Below, piece after piece: positions 36,818 to 45,466 of a DNA stretch of 64,000 bases. The DNA comes from Sulfidibacter corallicola (GTDB lineage: Bacteria; Acidobacteriota; Holophagae; Acanthopleuribacterales; Acanthopleuribacteraceae), in contig NZ_CP071793.1 in the NCBI RefSeq assembly GCF_017498545.1, positions 9,790,256-9,854,255 of the forward strand, written 5' to 3'. The stretch's first letter is position 1. Each line of letters begins with the position of its first letter. A model generated the notes under the pieces. It worked only from the letters and a program-made list of their open reading frames with translations. It ran no database searches and had not been told where the DNA came from. The translations under genes and the position numbers were made by a program.

Positions 36818-39800
36818 ATGACCGAACGACCCGCCGACCCCGGTAGGCCGGACCCCGGTAGGCCGGACCCCGGATGGCCGGACCCCGATGGGTTGGGCTC
36901 CGAACCGCGTCCCGAACATGACACCCTTCGGCTCCTTCACTTCGTGCAGGCCCGGGATCCCGAGGCGCTGGCCCAATGGATGACGGCCTTCGGCGCGGTG
37001 AACGCCAGCGCGGCGAACGCCAGCCGCGCCGAGGCGCCGGTTCCGGAAGACGCCCGACCCCAGGATGCGAAACCGGAAGGGCGGCTCGAAGAAGCACCTC
37101 CCGTCGATGGGTTTCACAGCCAGGCGGCGTTGGGGCCCGGGGCGGTGTGCGGTCCCTTCCGCATCGAACGGAAGTTGGGTCGCGGCGGCATGGGCAACGT
37201 CTACCTGGCCACGCGCGCCGACGACCTCGATCTCCAGGTCGCGCTCAAGACCCTCCACTCATGGAACCCCAAGATGATGTCGCTCTTCCGCAAGGAGTGC
37301 AAAATCCTCTCGGGCCTGCGCCACGTCAACATCGCCCACCTGATCGACGCCGGCACCTTGCCCTCCGGTCAGCCCTGGCTGGCGATGGAGTACGTGGCCG
37401 GTCAAACGCTCGACGCCTACCTGGCACGCCACGACCTCGACCTCGGGGATCGCCTGCGCCTCTTCCTGAAGATCTGCGACGCGTTGAGTCACGCCCACCA
37501 ACAGATGGTGATCCACCGCGATCTCAAGCCGCGCAACATCATGGTCGGCCCCGACGGCGAACCCAAGCTGCTCGATTTCGGCATCGCGGCCGTGCTCAAC
37601 CCCGACACGGGCGAGCAGCGAACCGTCACCGCGCTCTCCACCCCGATGATGACCCCCGAATACGCCTCCCCCGAGCAGGTTAACGGCCAGCGGCTGAGTG
37701 CCACGGCGGACGTCTACAGCCTGGGCATCCTGTTCTACGAAATGCTGACGGGCCAACGGCCCTACCGCCTCAATCCCCGCAACTTGGCGCGTGTGATGCG
37801 GGCGGTCAACGAGGCTCCCATCACCAAACCCAGCCGGATGCGCGGCGCGGACGGCGAGACCACGGGCCGGTTCACGCGTCAACTGCGGGGCGACCTGGAC
37901 ACCATCGCGCTCAAGGCCTTGGAGCGGGACCCCAAGCGCCGTTACGCCAGCGTGGAGGCCTTCGCCGCCGACGTGCGCGCCTACCTGCGGGGGCTTCCGA
38001 TCGAGGCCCGCCCCGCCACCACCCTCTACCGCTTCCGCAAATTCGTCCTGCGCAACCCGTGGCCGTTGTCGCTGATCACGGGCGTCGTGTCGTTCCTCGT
38101 CCTGTTCTCGGCCTACGCCGCACACCAGCAATCGGTCATTTCGCGGGAGAAGCGCACGGCCGAGCACGTCACCGACTTCCTGGTCTCCATGTTCGAGCAG
38201 ACCGACCCCAACCTTTCCAAGAACCGTGAAGTGAGCGCGTTCGAGGTCATGGAGAACGGCCGCCGCCAGCTCGAAACGGGCCTGCTGGACCAGCCGGAAG
38301 TCGAGGTCCGCCTGAAGACGACGATGGGCAAGGTGTACAACGCCCTGGGCCACCACGAGCAGGCCCAGGAGCTGTTCGAAGGCGCGGTGACGAAGGGCGA
38401 TCCGAGCGGGAAGGAAGCGTTCCTCACCGAGCTGGAACTGATTCGCACGCTTCAGCTCCGCGGAAAGTACGATGCGGCCCAGGCCCACCTGGACGCGCTG
38501 GCTGGGAGCACAGGAGTGACGGCGGAGGAGGGGGATCAATCCCGGCTGGCCCATGCCCAGGGGCGACAGTGGTTCCTCAAGGGCAACTACGTCAAGGCGA
38601 CCGCCGCGTTCGAAGAAGCCGAAGCGGGACTCCCCAGCCGATCGATGGAGGAACGGTTCGTATACCTCCAAGAGCGAGCGGAGCTGGAGTCCGGTTTGGG
38701 GAACTACGACAATGCCGTAGCCGAGCTGGAAAGCCTCCTGGCACTGCAACAAGAACGCTATGGTACCCATCATCTGGAAATAGCCAAGACATACCAGAAC
38801 TTGGGTCTTCAATATATCGAAAAGGGAGATTACGAAAATGCCGAATTAAATCTCGATCTTGCAGAAGCGAATGCGAGTCAATTAGTCGATAAATATCATC
38901 CAATTCTGTTAAAAATGAAAATGAACCGAGCGATGTTGCTCAGAGATAAAGGTGAATTTTATGCTGCGGGACGGCTGTTGCAAGAAGCTCTATTAATCGC
39001 TCGAGAAGAAAATGGCCGCAAACATCTGCTGGTCGGTGAGTGCAAGATGTTGTTATCTGGTATACTGCTTCATTTGGGAAGTGGCCAAACTGCTGAAGAA
39101 CTGGCAAGAGAAGCCCTATCTACGTTTCAAGACATATATGGTGATTTTCATCCTAGGGTCTCTGAAGGATTAGCAGATTTAGCGAGACTATTAAGACGAA
39201 ACGGACATTTTTATGAGGCTAAATCTATTATAATGAAAGCTATGGAGATTGATAAGGTAATATTTGAGAGAGGCCACCCTCACACCACTCATCGACTTGA
39301 TTCTCTTGCAAGAATTCATATAGCGACGAGAGATTACGAAAAAGCATTGCCGCTCTTGAAAAACGCGATAGAAATTCAGCGCAATGCTTTTGGCAAATAT
39401 CATCCGCATATAATTATACGGTTTAACAATTTAGCGACGTGTTATAGCAAAATTTATAAATTTAGTGAAGCTGGGGTGGCTTTTGATGAGGCCCTTGGAG
39501 TCATAGATGAATTGTCATTGGAAAACCATCCTCACTCCGTAGTTGTTTACAATAATATATCTCATTCAAATTTTAAAAATGGATTCTATAAAATGGCCGA
39601 GAAGGAATTCCGTAGAACTTTAACTCTTAGAATGGGGATTTTCCATCAAAACCACGTAGATATTGGTAAATCTTTGAGGAATTTAGGGAGGGCGTTGCAT
39701 GCCCAAGGAAAGTACCTCGAAGCCGATGAGTCATTGCAGCACGCTCTTTCTCTGTTTTTAAAGACATTGGGTGAAAATCACTTGTTAGTTATGAGCTGCA

Positions 39801-40456
39801 ACAAATTCATAGGAGATTATTACATCTCAGTCGGAAAGCTCGAAGAAGCAACCCAACACTACCGCACCTCGATGCAGCTCGCCACCGAACTACTACCCCA
39901 AGACCACGACGACCGTTTATTCATCCAATCAGCTCTCGCAGGCTCGCTCCTCAAACTCGGTCAACTGGATGAGGCACGAACCCTCCTCGATCAGGCCAAA
40001 AACCAGGCGCAATCTACCCAGGATCGACTCCTGCTCCCGGAGATCGGCCACCAGCGAGCCCGCCTCCTCCGACTGGAAGGGCTTCCCCAACACGCCGAAA
40101 CCCTGCTTCGCGAGGTGCTCGCCAAACGTCGCGAGGTGCTTCGTCCCAAACATCCCTTGATCGCCGATGCGCTGATCGATCTCGCCGATGTCCTGGCCGA
40201 TCTGGGCTGCGACGAAGAGGCGCTGCCACTGATCGAAGAGACCGCCGCGATCTACGCCGACTGCCTGCCGCCGGAGCACGAGTTCCATCGTGTCGCGGAC
40301 TCCATCAAAGGGCAGATCCTCCGAGACCTTGGCGATTCCCAAAAAGCCAGAGCCCTGCTCGGTGATGCCTACCGCGCCATTGCCGACCGCCTAGGCGAAG
40401 ACCACTACCTCACCCACGAGGCGGCGAACCGGTTGACGCAAGGCCGCAAGGATTGA
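36818..40456 (+). CDS. Transmembrane Ser/Thr protein kinase with long TPR tail
   Basis: 1212 aa from ATG 36818; a GTG at 36719 in frame is possible, and neither start has a strong ribosome binding site. The N-terminus carries a 15-bp tandem repeat (DPGRP units). The kinase domain is complete: GRGGMGNVY (121-129), Lys144, HRDLKPRN (from 233) and DFG (from 253), with SPEQ and DVYSLGILFYEML. One membrane helix (about 415-434) separates it from TPR repeats of the TPR_12 kind (A-x3-LG-x8-A), about 500-1200. Partners would dock on the TPR. The central stretch (38760-39850) is far more AT-rich than either end. Confidence 0.92.
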   Translation: MTERPADPGRPDPGRPDPGWPDPDGLGSEPRPEHDTLRLLHFVQARDPEALAQWMTAFGAVNASAANASRAEAPVPEDARPQDAKPEGRLEEAPPVDGFHSQAALGPGAVCGPFRIERKLGRGGMGNVYLATRADDLDLQVALKTLHSWNPKMMSLFRKECKILSGLRHVNIAHLIDAGTLPSGQPWLAMEYVAGQTLDAYLARHDLDLGDRLRLFLKICDALSHAHQQMVIHRDLKPRNIMVGPDGEPKLLDFGIAAVLNPDTGEQRTVTALSTPMMTPEYASPEQVNGQRLSATADVYSLGILFYEMLTGQRPYRLNPRNLARVMRAVNEAPITKPSRMRGADGETTGRFTRQLRGDLDTIALKALERDPKRRYASVEAFAADVRAYLRGLPIEARPATTLYRFRKFVLRNPWPLSLITGVVSFLVLFSAYAAHQQSVISREKRTAEHVTDFLVSMFEQTDPNLSKNREVSAFEVMENGRRQLETGLLDQPEVEVRLKTTMGKVYNALGHHEQAQELFEGAVTKGDPSGKEAFLTELELIRTLQLRGKYDAAQAHLDALAGSTGVTAEEGDQSRLAHAQGRQWFLKGNYVKATAAFEEAEAGLPSRSMEERFVYLQERAELESGLGNYDNAVAELESLLALQQERYGTHHLEIAKTYQNLGLQYIEKGDYENAELNLDLAEANASQLVDKYHPILLKMKMNRAMLLRDKGEFYAAGRLLQEALLIAREENGRKHLLVGECKMLLSGILLHLGSGQTAEELAREALSTFQDIYGDFHPRVSEGLADLARLLRRNGHFYEAKSIIMKAMEIDKVIFERGHPHTTHRLDSLARIHIATRDYEKALPLLKNAIEIQRNAFGKYHPHIIIRFNNLATCYSKIYKFSEAGVAFDEALGVIDELSLENHPHSVVVYNNISHSNFKNGFYKMAEKEFRRTLTLRMGIFHQNHVDIGKSLRNLGRALHAQGKYLEADESLQHALSLFLKTLGENHLLVMSCNKFIGDYYISVGKLEEATQHYRTSMQLATELLPQDHDDRLFIQSALAGSLLKLGQLDEARTLLDQAKNQAQSTQDRLLLPEIGHQRARLLRLEGLPQHAETLLREVLAKRREVLRPKHPLIADALIDLADVLADLGCDEEALPLIEETAAIYADCLPPEHEFHRVADSIKGQILRDLGDSQKARALLGDAYRAIADRLGEDHYLTHEAANRLTQGRKD

Positions 40457-40642
40457 CGAACGAGCCAGTCGTAAGCGAATTACACGAACCAAAGGATTTC
40501 CACGGAATGATCCTCGAAGTGCCACCGGTCGCTCAAAAAATCGGGAACACGGGATCCGAGGATGATTTAAAAATTCGTGTCAATCTGTGTGATCCGTGGA
40601 CAGATTTTTGAGGCCAAAGAGGAGCCAAGAGCGACACTCCGA

Positions 40643-40702
40643 GGGGACAGGCACGCATAATACTTTTCAATCAAGATACTTATAGATGACTATCCCTCTC
40701 AA
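40643..40702 (+). repeat. 55-bp palindromic element, copy G
   Basis: ggggacaggcacgcataat...cttatagatgactatccctc. The right arm is degenerate (ctatccc for ctgtcccc), so the palindrome is weaker than in copies C, D and F. Confidence 0.7.
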
Positions 40703-40950
40703 AAAGTCGGCCCGGCGGGCCAACCTACTGCAAGGACGCCTCTTCCACAAATGCGGGAACTCCCGAGCGATTCGCTGCGATTCGTTTCCGACCCGGGAAC
40801 CCTGTGGTCGCCCAACCAACCCCTCCTCCCCAATCTCTACGATCTCCTTGTTCCAAAGCCCCTTGGAGTGCCGGAATGCGGTTTCCGGCAATGCGCGAGA
40901 GACAGACACCCTCCGAGCGGATTCATTACAACCGGAAAGCGACACTCCGG

Positions 40951-41010
40951 GGGGACAGGCACGCATAATACTTTTCAATCAAGATACTTATAGATGACTA
41001 TCCCTCTCAA
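40951..41010 (+). repeat. 55-bp palindromic element, copy H
   Basis: Same sequence as copy G including the degenerate right arm, consistent with the tandem duplication. Confidence 0.7.
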
Positions 41011-41233
41011 AAAGTCGGCCCGGCGGGCCAACCTACTGCAAGGACGCCTCTTCCACAAATGCGGGAACTCCCGAGCGATTCGCTGCGATTCGTTTCCGAC
41101 CCGGGAACCCTGTGGTCGCCCAACCAACCCCTCCTCCCCAATCTCTGCGATCTCCTTGTTCCAAAGCCCCTTGGAGTGGCGGAATGCGGTTTCCGGTAAT
41201 GCCCGAGAGACAGACACCCTCCGAGCGGATTCA

Positions 41234-42163
41234 TTACAACCGGGAATCCTGAATCGCCTTGACCGTCATGAAGAAGTTGTGGCGGAGCAGATGGTACACG
41301 TCACCGGGCCCGATCTTGTTCTTGGTCCTTTTCCAATTCTCGAATTGTCGCAGTTCCTCCGGCGCCAACTCATGGTCGCCCATCAGGAACTTGATCTCGC
41401 CGATGACGATCAGGGATATGTGGTACACGTCATCGGGGGTGATTCGATCCATCTGGGTGTAGTCTTCGAAGACGATGGGATCGTAATTCCGTTCCTTTCG
41501 ATAGTGTTTCCCGATTTGGTGGTACAGGGTGCTCTGGAACGCGAAGATGTGGCGAGGCTTGACGTCGGGCGCGCCCTTGGCGCGGAAGACGAAGGCTTCC
41601 GGCGTTCCCCGCTTGCCCGTCACGAACTGGCGCAGAATGGGGTAGACCTCCCGAAAATTGAGCGCGAAGACCCGCTCGGGCGTGCCCCAGTTTACGGTGA
41701 CGCCGCGCTTCGCCGCGAGCTGACGAAAACGCGCCGAAAGGTGCTGCAATCGATGGAACACATCGCTGGGAACCTTGGCCGACCGCGGACCCGCATCGGT
41801 GCGGTAAAAGCCCTTGGCCTGCATGGCGTCACGCAGGTGCCCCAGCAGCTCGAAAACGTCGTCGGGAGAGATGGACCTGGCCTCCTTGGCGTTGGCGGCA
41901 TCGAGAACGGAGGCCTCGATGGAACCTGGAAACAGGGTCTCGAATTCGGACAAGGTACCCATCGCCTTTTGGAACACATTGCGGGGCTTGATGTTATGGG
42001 TCAAGTAGTCGATCGATTTGGGTTGGGGCAACTGGTATGCCTGCGCTACGGAGCTCTTCAGCGACTGGGCCAAGTAATACACGTCCGTCGGCGTGGCGGC
42101 CACCACCGGAACCGACATCGCCAAGGCACTCGCGAGCAACATCCATCTCGAATAAGGGCGCAT
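41234..42163 (-). CDS. Secreted protein with eight xPxDV(Y/F) repeat motifs, function unknown
   Basis: 309 aa; AAGGAG precedes the ATG, and a signal peptide (to about residue 23) is clear. The mature protein has a recurring motif of Pro, an acidic or polar residue, Val/Ile and an aromatic residue starting a helix: TPTDVYYL (24), KPRNVFQK (59), SPDDVFEL (99), VPSDVFHR (131), TPERVFAL (161), KPRHIFAF (202), TPDDVYHI (242) and GPGDVYHL (285). Spacing is about 30-45 residues, so it may be an all-helical repeat array. I do not recognise the family. It lies 22 bp after an alginate-export-type porin gene on the same strand, so a periplasmic partner role is possible. Confidence 0.75.
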   Translation of the reverse strand: MRPYSRWMLLASALAMSVPVVAATPTDVYYLAQSLKSSVAQAYQLPQPKSIDYLTHNIKPRNVFQKAMGTLSEFETLFPGSIEASVLDAANAKEARSISPDDVFELLGHLRDAMQAKGFYRTDAGPRSAKVPSDVFHRLQHLSARFRQLAAKRGVTVNWGTPERVFALNFREVYPILRQFVTGKRGTPEAFVFRAKGAPDVKPRHIFAFQSTLYHQIGKHYRKERNYDPIVFEDYTQMDRITPDDVYHISLIVIGEIKFLMGDHELAPEELRQFENWKRTKNKIGPGDVYHLLRHNFFMTVKAIQDSRL

Positions 42164-42185
42164 GGAAGACTCCTTCGGCTGACGT

Positions 42186-43526
42186 CTATCGGGTCGGCCG
42201 GTAGTTCCAGGTCAGCAGGCCTTGCACGAACCAGAAATCGGCATCGGTGTCGCGGCCGCGCACACTTAGATAATCGCCGGCCAGGAAGCGGCTGTACCCC
42301 AGGGCCACCGTAAGCTTTTTCGGCAGAATGGGGAAAGAAAGGGTGAAATCCACCTCGTCACCGGCGTGATCCTCGTTGGCCTCGGGCCCCACGACCGGTG
42401 TGTAAAGCGGTGCCAAACCCGCGCTGTACCAGGCATCCTGGTCGGATTCCACCAGACTGAAACGATGCCAGGCCAAACGCCACTGGAGATTCCGCGGGAA
42501 GCGACCCTTTAGCGTGACTTCCCAGTTTTCGAGATTCGGTAACCCGAAAAAATCCATATAGCCGTAGTTGGCATGGTTCAGGGGATACAGGTTGTCGAAC
42601 GTTTCGTGGTCTCCGTCCAGGGCATCGCCATCGCCGGAGGCCTGGATGTAGGCCACACCGATTTGGGAAAGCCCTTTCGTGGCAAAAGCATAGGTTCCGG
42701 CCAGCACGAAGGCGTGGGCTTGGTGATCCAACCCGTTGTAATCGCCGAACTGCTGCGATCCTTGAAGGTCCCAGGTCACCGGGCCGAACTTTTTGGTCAA
42801 CCGTCCACCCAGGTTCCACACCTCGTCGTCGAGTTCGTCCTGTCTCCGATGGAACAGGAACAGCTCGTAGGAGCCTTGGTCGATCGTGGCCTTGTCGGTG
42901 AAGTACAGCGCGTAGAATTCGCTGTCGAAGTAGCGGTTGCCCACCCGGGCCCAATCGTTGGGATCGTCTGGGTTCACGGTCACGGGCTGTGACGCGATCA
43001 CGTCCAGGGACCGCGCCTTGGGATCGCCGATGGTGAACCGAACGCCGTCGAACACCCGCGCCGTATTGGCCCACTCCAACGAGGCCACCAACCGTTTGTC
43101 GCCCAGGTTGAACTTCTGCCGTCCCACCTTGAGCCCCAGCCGTTCGCCGATCCGCCAGAACAGGTAGCCCTGGTGAACATCCAACTCGTCCACGAAGAAA
43201 TTGGGCGTGACCTCTTCTCGCACGGCGGGAACCCCGGGATCGTCCTCGCCATGAACCCTGGCGTCCTGAAGTTCGAGAAAGGCGTAGCTGCCCCCCTCTC
43301 CCAACCGAACCTTGCCGGCAAGCCGTAGTCGGGTGAGCCCATAGGATTGGGAACCCTCCAGAAAATTGAAATCCTGTTTGTCCTCGTAACGCAGGCGCAG
43401 GTGGATTCCGATTTCGTAAGGCGCCGAATCCGCGGCCAAACAGGGAACCGGCGGCACACTCAACCATGCGAGCGTGACGGCCGACAGGACGATCATTCGC
43501 GCCAGGGCGCTTCGTTTCTGAGACAT
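42186..43526 (-). CDS. Alginate-export-domain outer-membrane porin
   Basis: 446 aa with GAGGTTCGG before the ATG and a signal peptide (cleavage near CLAADS). It shows the conserved start of the Alginate_exp family (IHLRLRYEDKQDF), the ELQDARVHG strand, and VGRQKFNLGDKRLVASLEWANTARVFDGVRF, followed by alternating barrel strands to FWFVQGLLTWNYRPTR. Members are 16-18-stranded porins in the outer membrane, first known for alginate but with varied solutes. The repeat-motif secreted protein follows after 22 bp, and a chemoreceptor gene is upstream, so chemotaxis toward the porin solute is conceivable. Confidence 0.85.
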   Translation of the reverse strand: MSQKRSALARMIVLSAVTLAWLSVPPVPCLAADSAPYEIGIHLRLRYEDKQDFNFLEGSQSYGLTRLRLAGKVRLGEGGSYAFLELQDARVHGEDDPGVPAVREEVTPNFFVDELDVHQGYLFWRIGERLGLKVGRQKFNLGDKRLVASLEWANTARVFDGVRFTIGDPKARSLDVIASQPVTVNPDDPNDWARVGNRYFDSEFYALYFTDKATIDQGSYELFLFHRRQDELDDEVWNLGGRLTKKFGPVTWDLQGSQQFGDYNGLDHQAHAFVLAGTYAFATKGLSQIGVAYIQASGDGDALDGDHETFDNLYPLNHANYGYMDFFGLPNLENWEVTLKGRFPRNLQWRLAWHRFSLVESDQDAWYSAGLAPLYTPVVGPEANEDHAGDEVDFTLSFPILPKKLTVALGYSRFLAGDYLSVRGRDTDADFWFVQGLLTWNYRPTR

Positions 43527-43618
43527 ATCCGAACCTCGGTCATTGGGATGAAGGAAAAAACTGGATCGCGATCGATGGATGAAAGGTATTCCGGCACAAC
43601 GGGTTGGAGCGACACAAT

Positions 43619-45289
43619 TCAGGTCAGTTTGAATTTCTGGACGATTTGGCGCATGTCCACCGCGATCTGGGTCACGCTGGTGAGCTGCTCGTCGATCCGG
43701 ATCAGGGCCTCTGAATTGGTTTGGACACTTCCGTCGATTTCACGGATGTTGTCCACCAGGTTCTGGTAGGACATCGACACGTGGGACAGCGACTCGGTAA
43801 TGACCGCCGATCCCGATTTCGCTTCCAGAATGTTCTGGGCGATAAGGTGATTGGATTCGGTCGCCTGCTTGACCGACGTATCCATTTCCTCCGTCATATG
43901 GGAAATCTCCTGAAGACTGGAAAAGATGCCCTGGTTGGCCTCGACCGCATTGGCCATCTCCTCCTGAATGCGGGTCACCAGGCCGGCGATGTTGGCCGCC
44001 GCGTGGTTGGTCTGATTGGAGAGCGCCTTGACCTCGGTCGCCACCACATTGAAGCCGCGACCCGCCTCTCCTGCACGAGCGGCCTCGATGGCGGCATTCA
44101 GGGCCAACAACTTGATCTGCTCGGAAATATCCTGAATGAGGTGGACGACGCGTTCGATATCGGTCGCCGACTTGCCCAGGGAATCGATGGTGTCACTACC
44201 TCGCCGCCCCACCTCGTGGGCCCGCCGCGCCAGCATGGAAGCGCGGTCGGCGCGGTCCGAGACCTCCGTCATCAGTTGGGAAACCTGCGAGGCCGAAGAC
44301 GAGACGGCGGTCATGGTGACATTGAACTCTTCCACGCTGGCCGAAATGTTCGACATCTGGTTCTCGACACTGGCGCTGGCCCTCGTCAGGCCGTCCGACG
44401 ATTGCCCCAAAACCTGAACGGAGCCGGTCAGCGTTCCTCGGCTTTCCGCCATGTCCTCGAAGGACTGGGCCAGGGTTTCGGAATTCACGTGAATGCTTTG
44501 AATGATGTCCTTCAATTGGGTGATGAAGGCGTTGAACCAGTAGCCCATGCGTCCGGGTTCGTCCTTGCGCGACGCGTCCAATCGCACGGTCAGGTCGCCT
44601 TGCCCGTGGGCCAGGTCTTCGAAGGCCACCACGCTCTTCTTCAACGGGTCGATGACCGCACGGCCCAGCAGGAAACAACCCACACACACGATGCCAAACG
44701 CGAACAGGAGGCTCAGCCCCAATCTCGTGAACGAACCCTGGATCGAATGTCGAATCGCTTCGCCGGCTTCCCGTTTCATTTTGGAACTGGTGCGGTTGAT
44801 GGTCTCGAAGGCTCGGATGGCCGGTTCGTTGTCCACGATGATCAGAAAATCGATGTCGCGCGGCATCACCCGATTCTCGTGCAGCGCCGACGCCATGACG
44901 AAGCCTTCCTGAAACGCCAGGATCACCTGGCGCAGATCCTCGAGCGCGCGGTTCTCGTCCGCGGTGAGGTTGCCCAGTTTCCGATAGTCTTCCAGAACCC
45001 CCAGCGCTTGGCTCAAGTTGGCTTCGCAAGCCGTTCGGCTGCGCGCGTCACCGCGCAGGATGTAGTTCTTGAGATGGTGGATGGCACCGCCGAAACCGAG
45101 GCTGCGGTCCAACTCCAACAGGTAGACCTCGCGTTGGGCCACGGTTCGATCGTAGCGTTCCCACTCCCTGGCGATCGGCGAGAGACCGACCCACATCAAC
45201 CAGTACATCACCAGGAAGACGATTCCCACGAAGGTGGCGAACAACGTGAATTTGAGACCGATCGGAATGTCCGCGACACGAAAAATCAT
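43619..45289 (-). CDS. Methyl-accepting chemotaxis protein
   Basis: 556 aa from ATG 45289; a TTG six codons upstream is possible and no strong ribosome binding site is seen. The N-terminal helix (LFATFVGIVFLVMYWLMWVGL) and a second helix near residue 203 (LGLSLLFAFGIVCVGCFLLG) enclose a periplasmic four-helix-type sensor of about 160 aa. A HAMP-like linker (VIDPLKKSVVAFEDLAHGQGDLTVRL) and a signalling hairpin follow, with the canonical tip EQIKLLALNAAIEAARAGEAGRGFNVVATEVKALS. No CheB/CheR-binding pentapeptide is seen at the C-terminus (QKFKLT). The ligand is unknown. Confidence 0.93.
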   Translation of the reverse strand: MIFRVADIPIGLKFTLFATFVGIVFLVMYWLMWVGLSPIAREWERYDRTVAQREVYLLELDRSLGFGGAIHHLKNYILRGDARSRTACEANLSQALGVLEDYRKLGNLTADENRALEDLRQVILAFQEGFVMASALHENRVMPRDIDFLIIVDNEPAIRAFETINRTSSKMKREAGEAIRHSIQGSFTRLGLSLLFAFGIVCVGCFLLGRAVIDPLKKSVVAFEDLAHGQGDLTVRLDASRKDEPGRMGYWFNAFITQLKDIIQSIHVNSETLAQSFEDMAESRGTLTGSVQVLGQSSDGLTRASASVENQMSNISASVEEFNVTMTAVSSSASQVSQLMTEVSDRADRASMLARRAHEVGRRGSDTIDSLGKSATDIERVVHLIQDISEQIKLLALNAAIEAARAGEAGRGFNVVATEVKALSNQTNHAAANIAGLVTRIQEEMANAVEANQGIFSSLQEISHMTEEMDTSVKQATESNHLIAQNILEAKSGSAVITESLSHVSMSYQNLVDNIREIDGSVQTNSEALIRIDEQLTSVTQIAVDMRQIVQKFKLT

Positions 45290-45466
45290 GGCAAAACCAA
45301 TGACCAAGCAAATTTAATTCAAATAACTCTATTTTTGAGAAAGCATGGAAATCTCATCGGTCAGGGTGCTGAATAGTTTAAAACTGAGGCATCGCGGCTC
45401 AGCTACGGGAAAATGGCCGGATACCGCCGAAAACAGCCTGTTTCGGGCGGTATCCGTAGGACCGAT

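Larger units (their letters stand above)
40457..41233. other. Intergenic region with two 308-bp repeat units
   Basis: The gap between the kinase and the minus-strand gene at 41234. The first 180 bp hold a phrase aaattcgtgtcaatctgtg (40571-40589) of a kind that recurs in many bacterial intergenic regions. The rest is the tandem repeat described separately. Small frames in it are duplicated along with the repeat and look non-coding. Confidence 0.6.
40639..41245. repeat. Tandem duplication, 308-bp unit, including a gene 3' end
   Basis: Units start at about 40632 and 40939 (gcgacactccg) and are over 95% alike by eye. Each holds a palindromic element (40643-40702; 40951-41010), a REP-like hairpin (GTCGGCCC-GGC-GGGCCAAC, 40706-40724; 41014-41032) and a tail. 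In the second unit the tail includes the last codons of the minus-strand gene that ends at 41234. Confidence 0.85.

Noticed and set aside
35197..36924. 575-codon minus-strand frame spanning the hairpin-array repeats
   Set aside because: It repeats itself because the DNA is tandemly duplicated, has no start signal or domain, and the DNA shows hairpin constraint rather than codon structure.
40571..40599. Phrase aaattcgtgtcaatctgtg and the ttcacca-type phrases at 9041 and 51949 as a novel element
   Set aside because: Similar phrases are common in intergenic DNA of many bacteria; only short single fragments are here, so nothing specific can be claimed.
40686..41217. Two similar small frames of about 100 and 80 codons
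   Set aside because: They are copies within the 308-bp tandem repeat and have no start signals.
43721..45376. 551-codon plus-strand frame opposite the chemoreceptor
   Set aside because: Antisense shadow of a gene with full signalling motifs.
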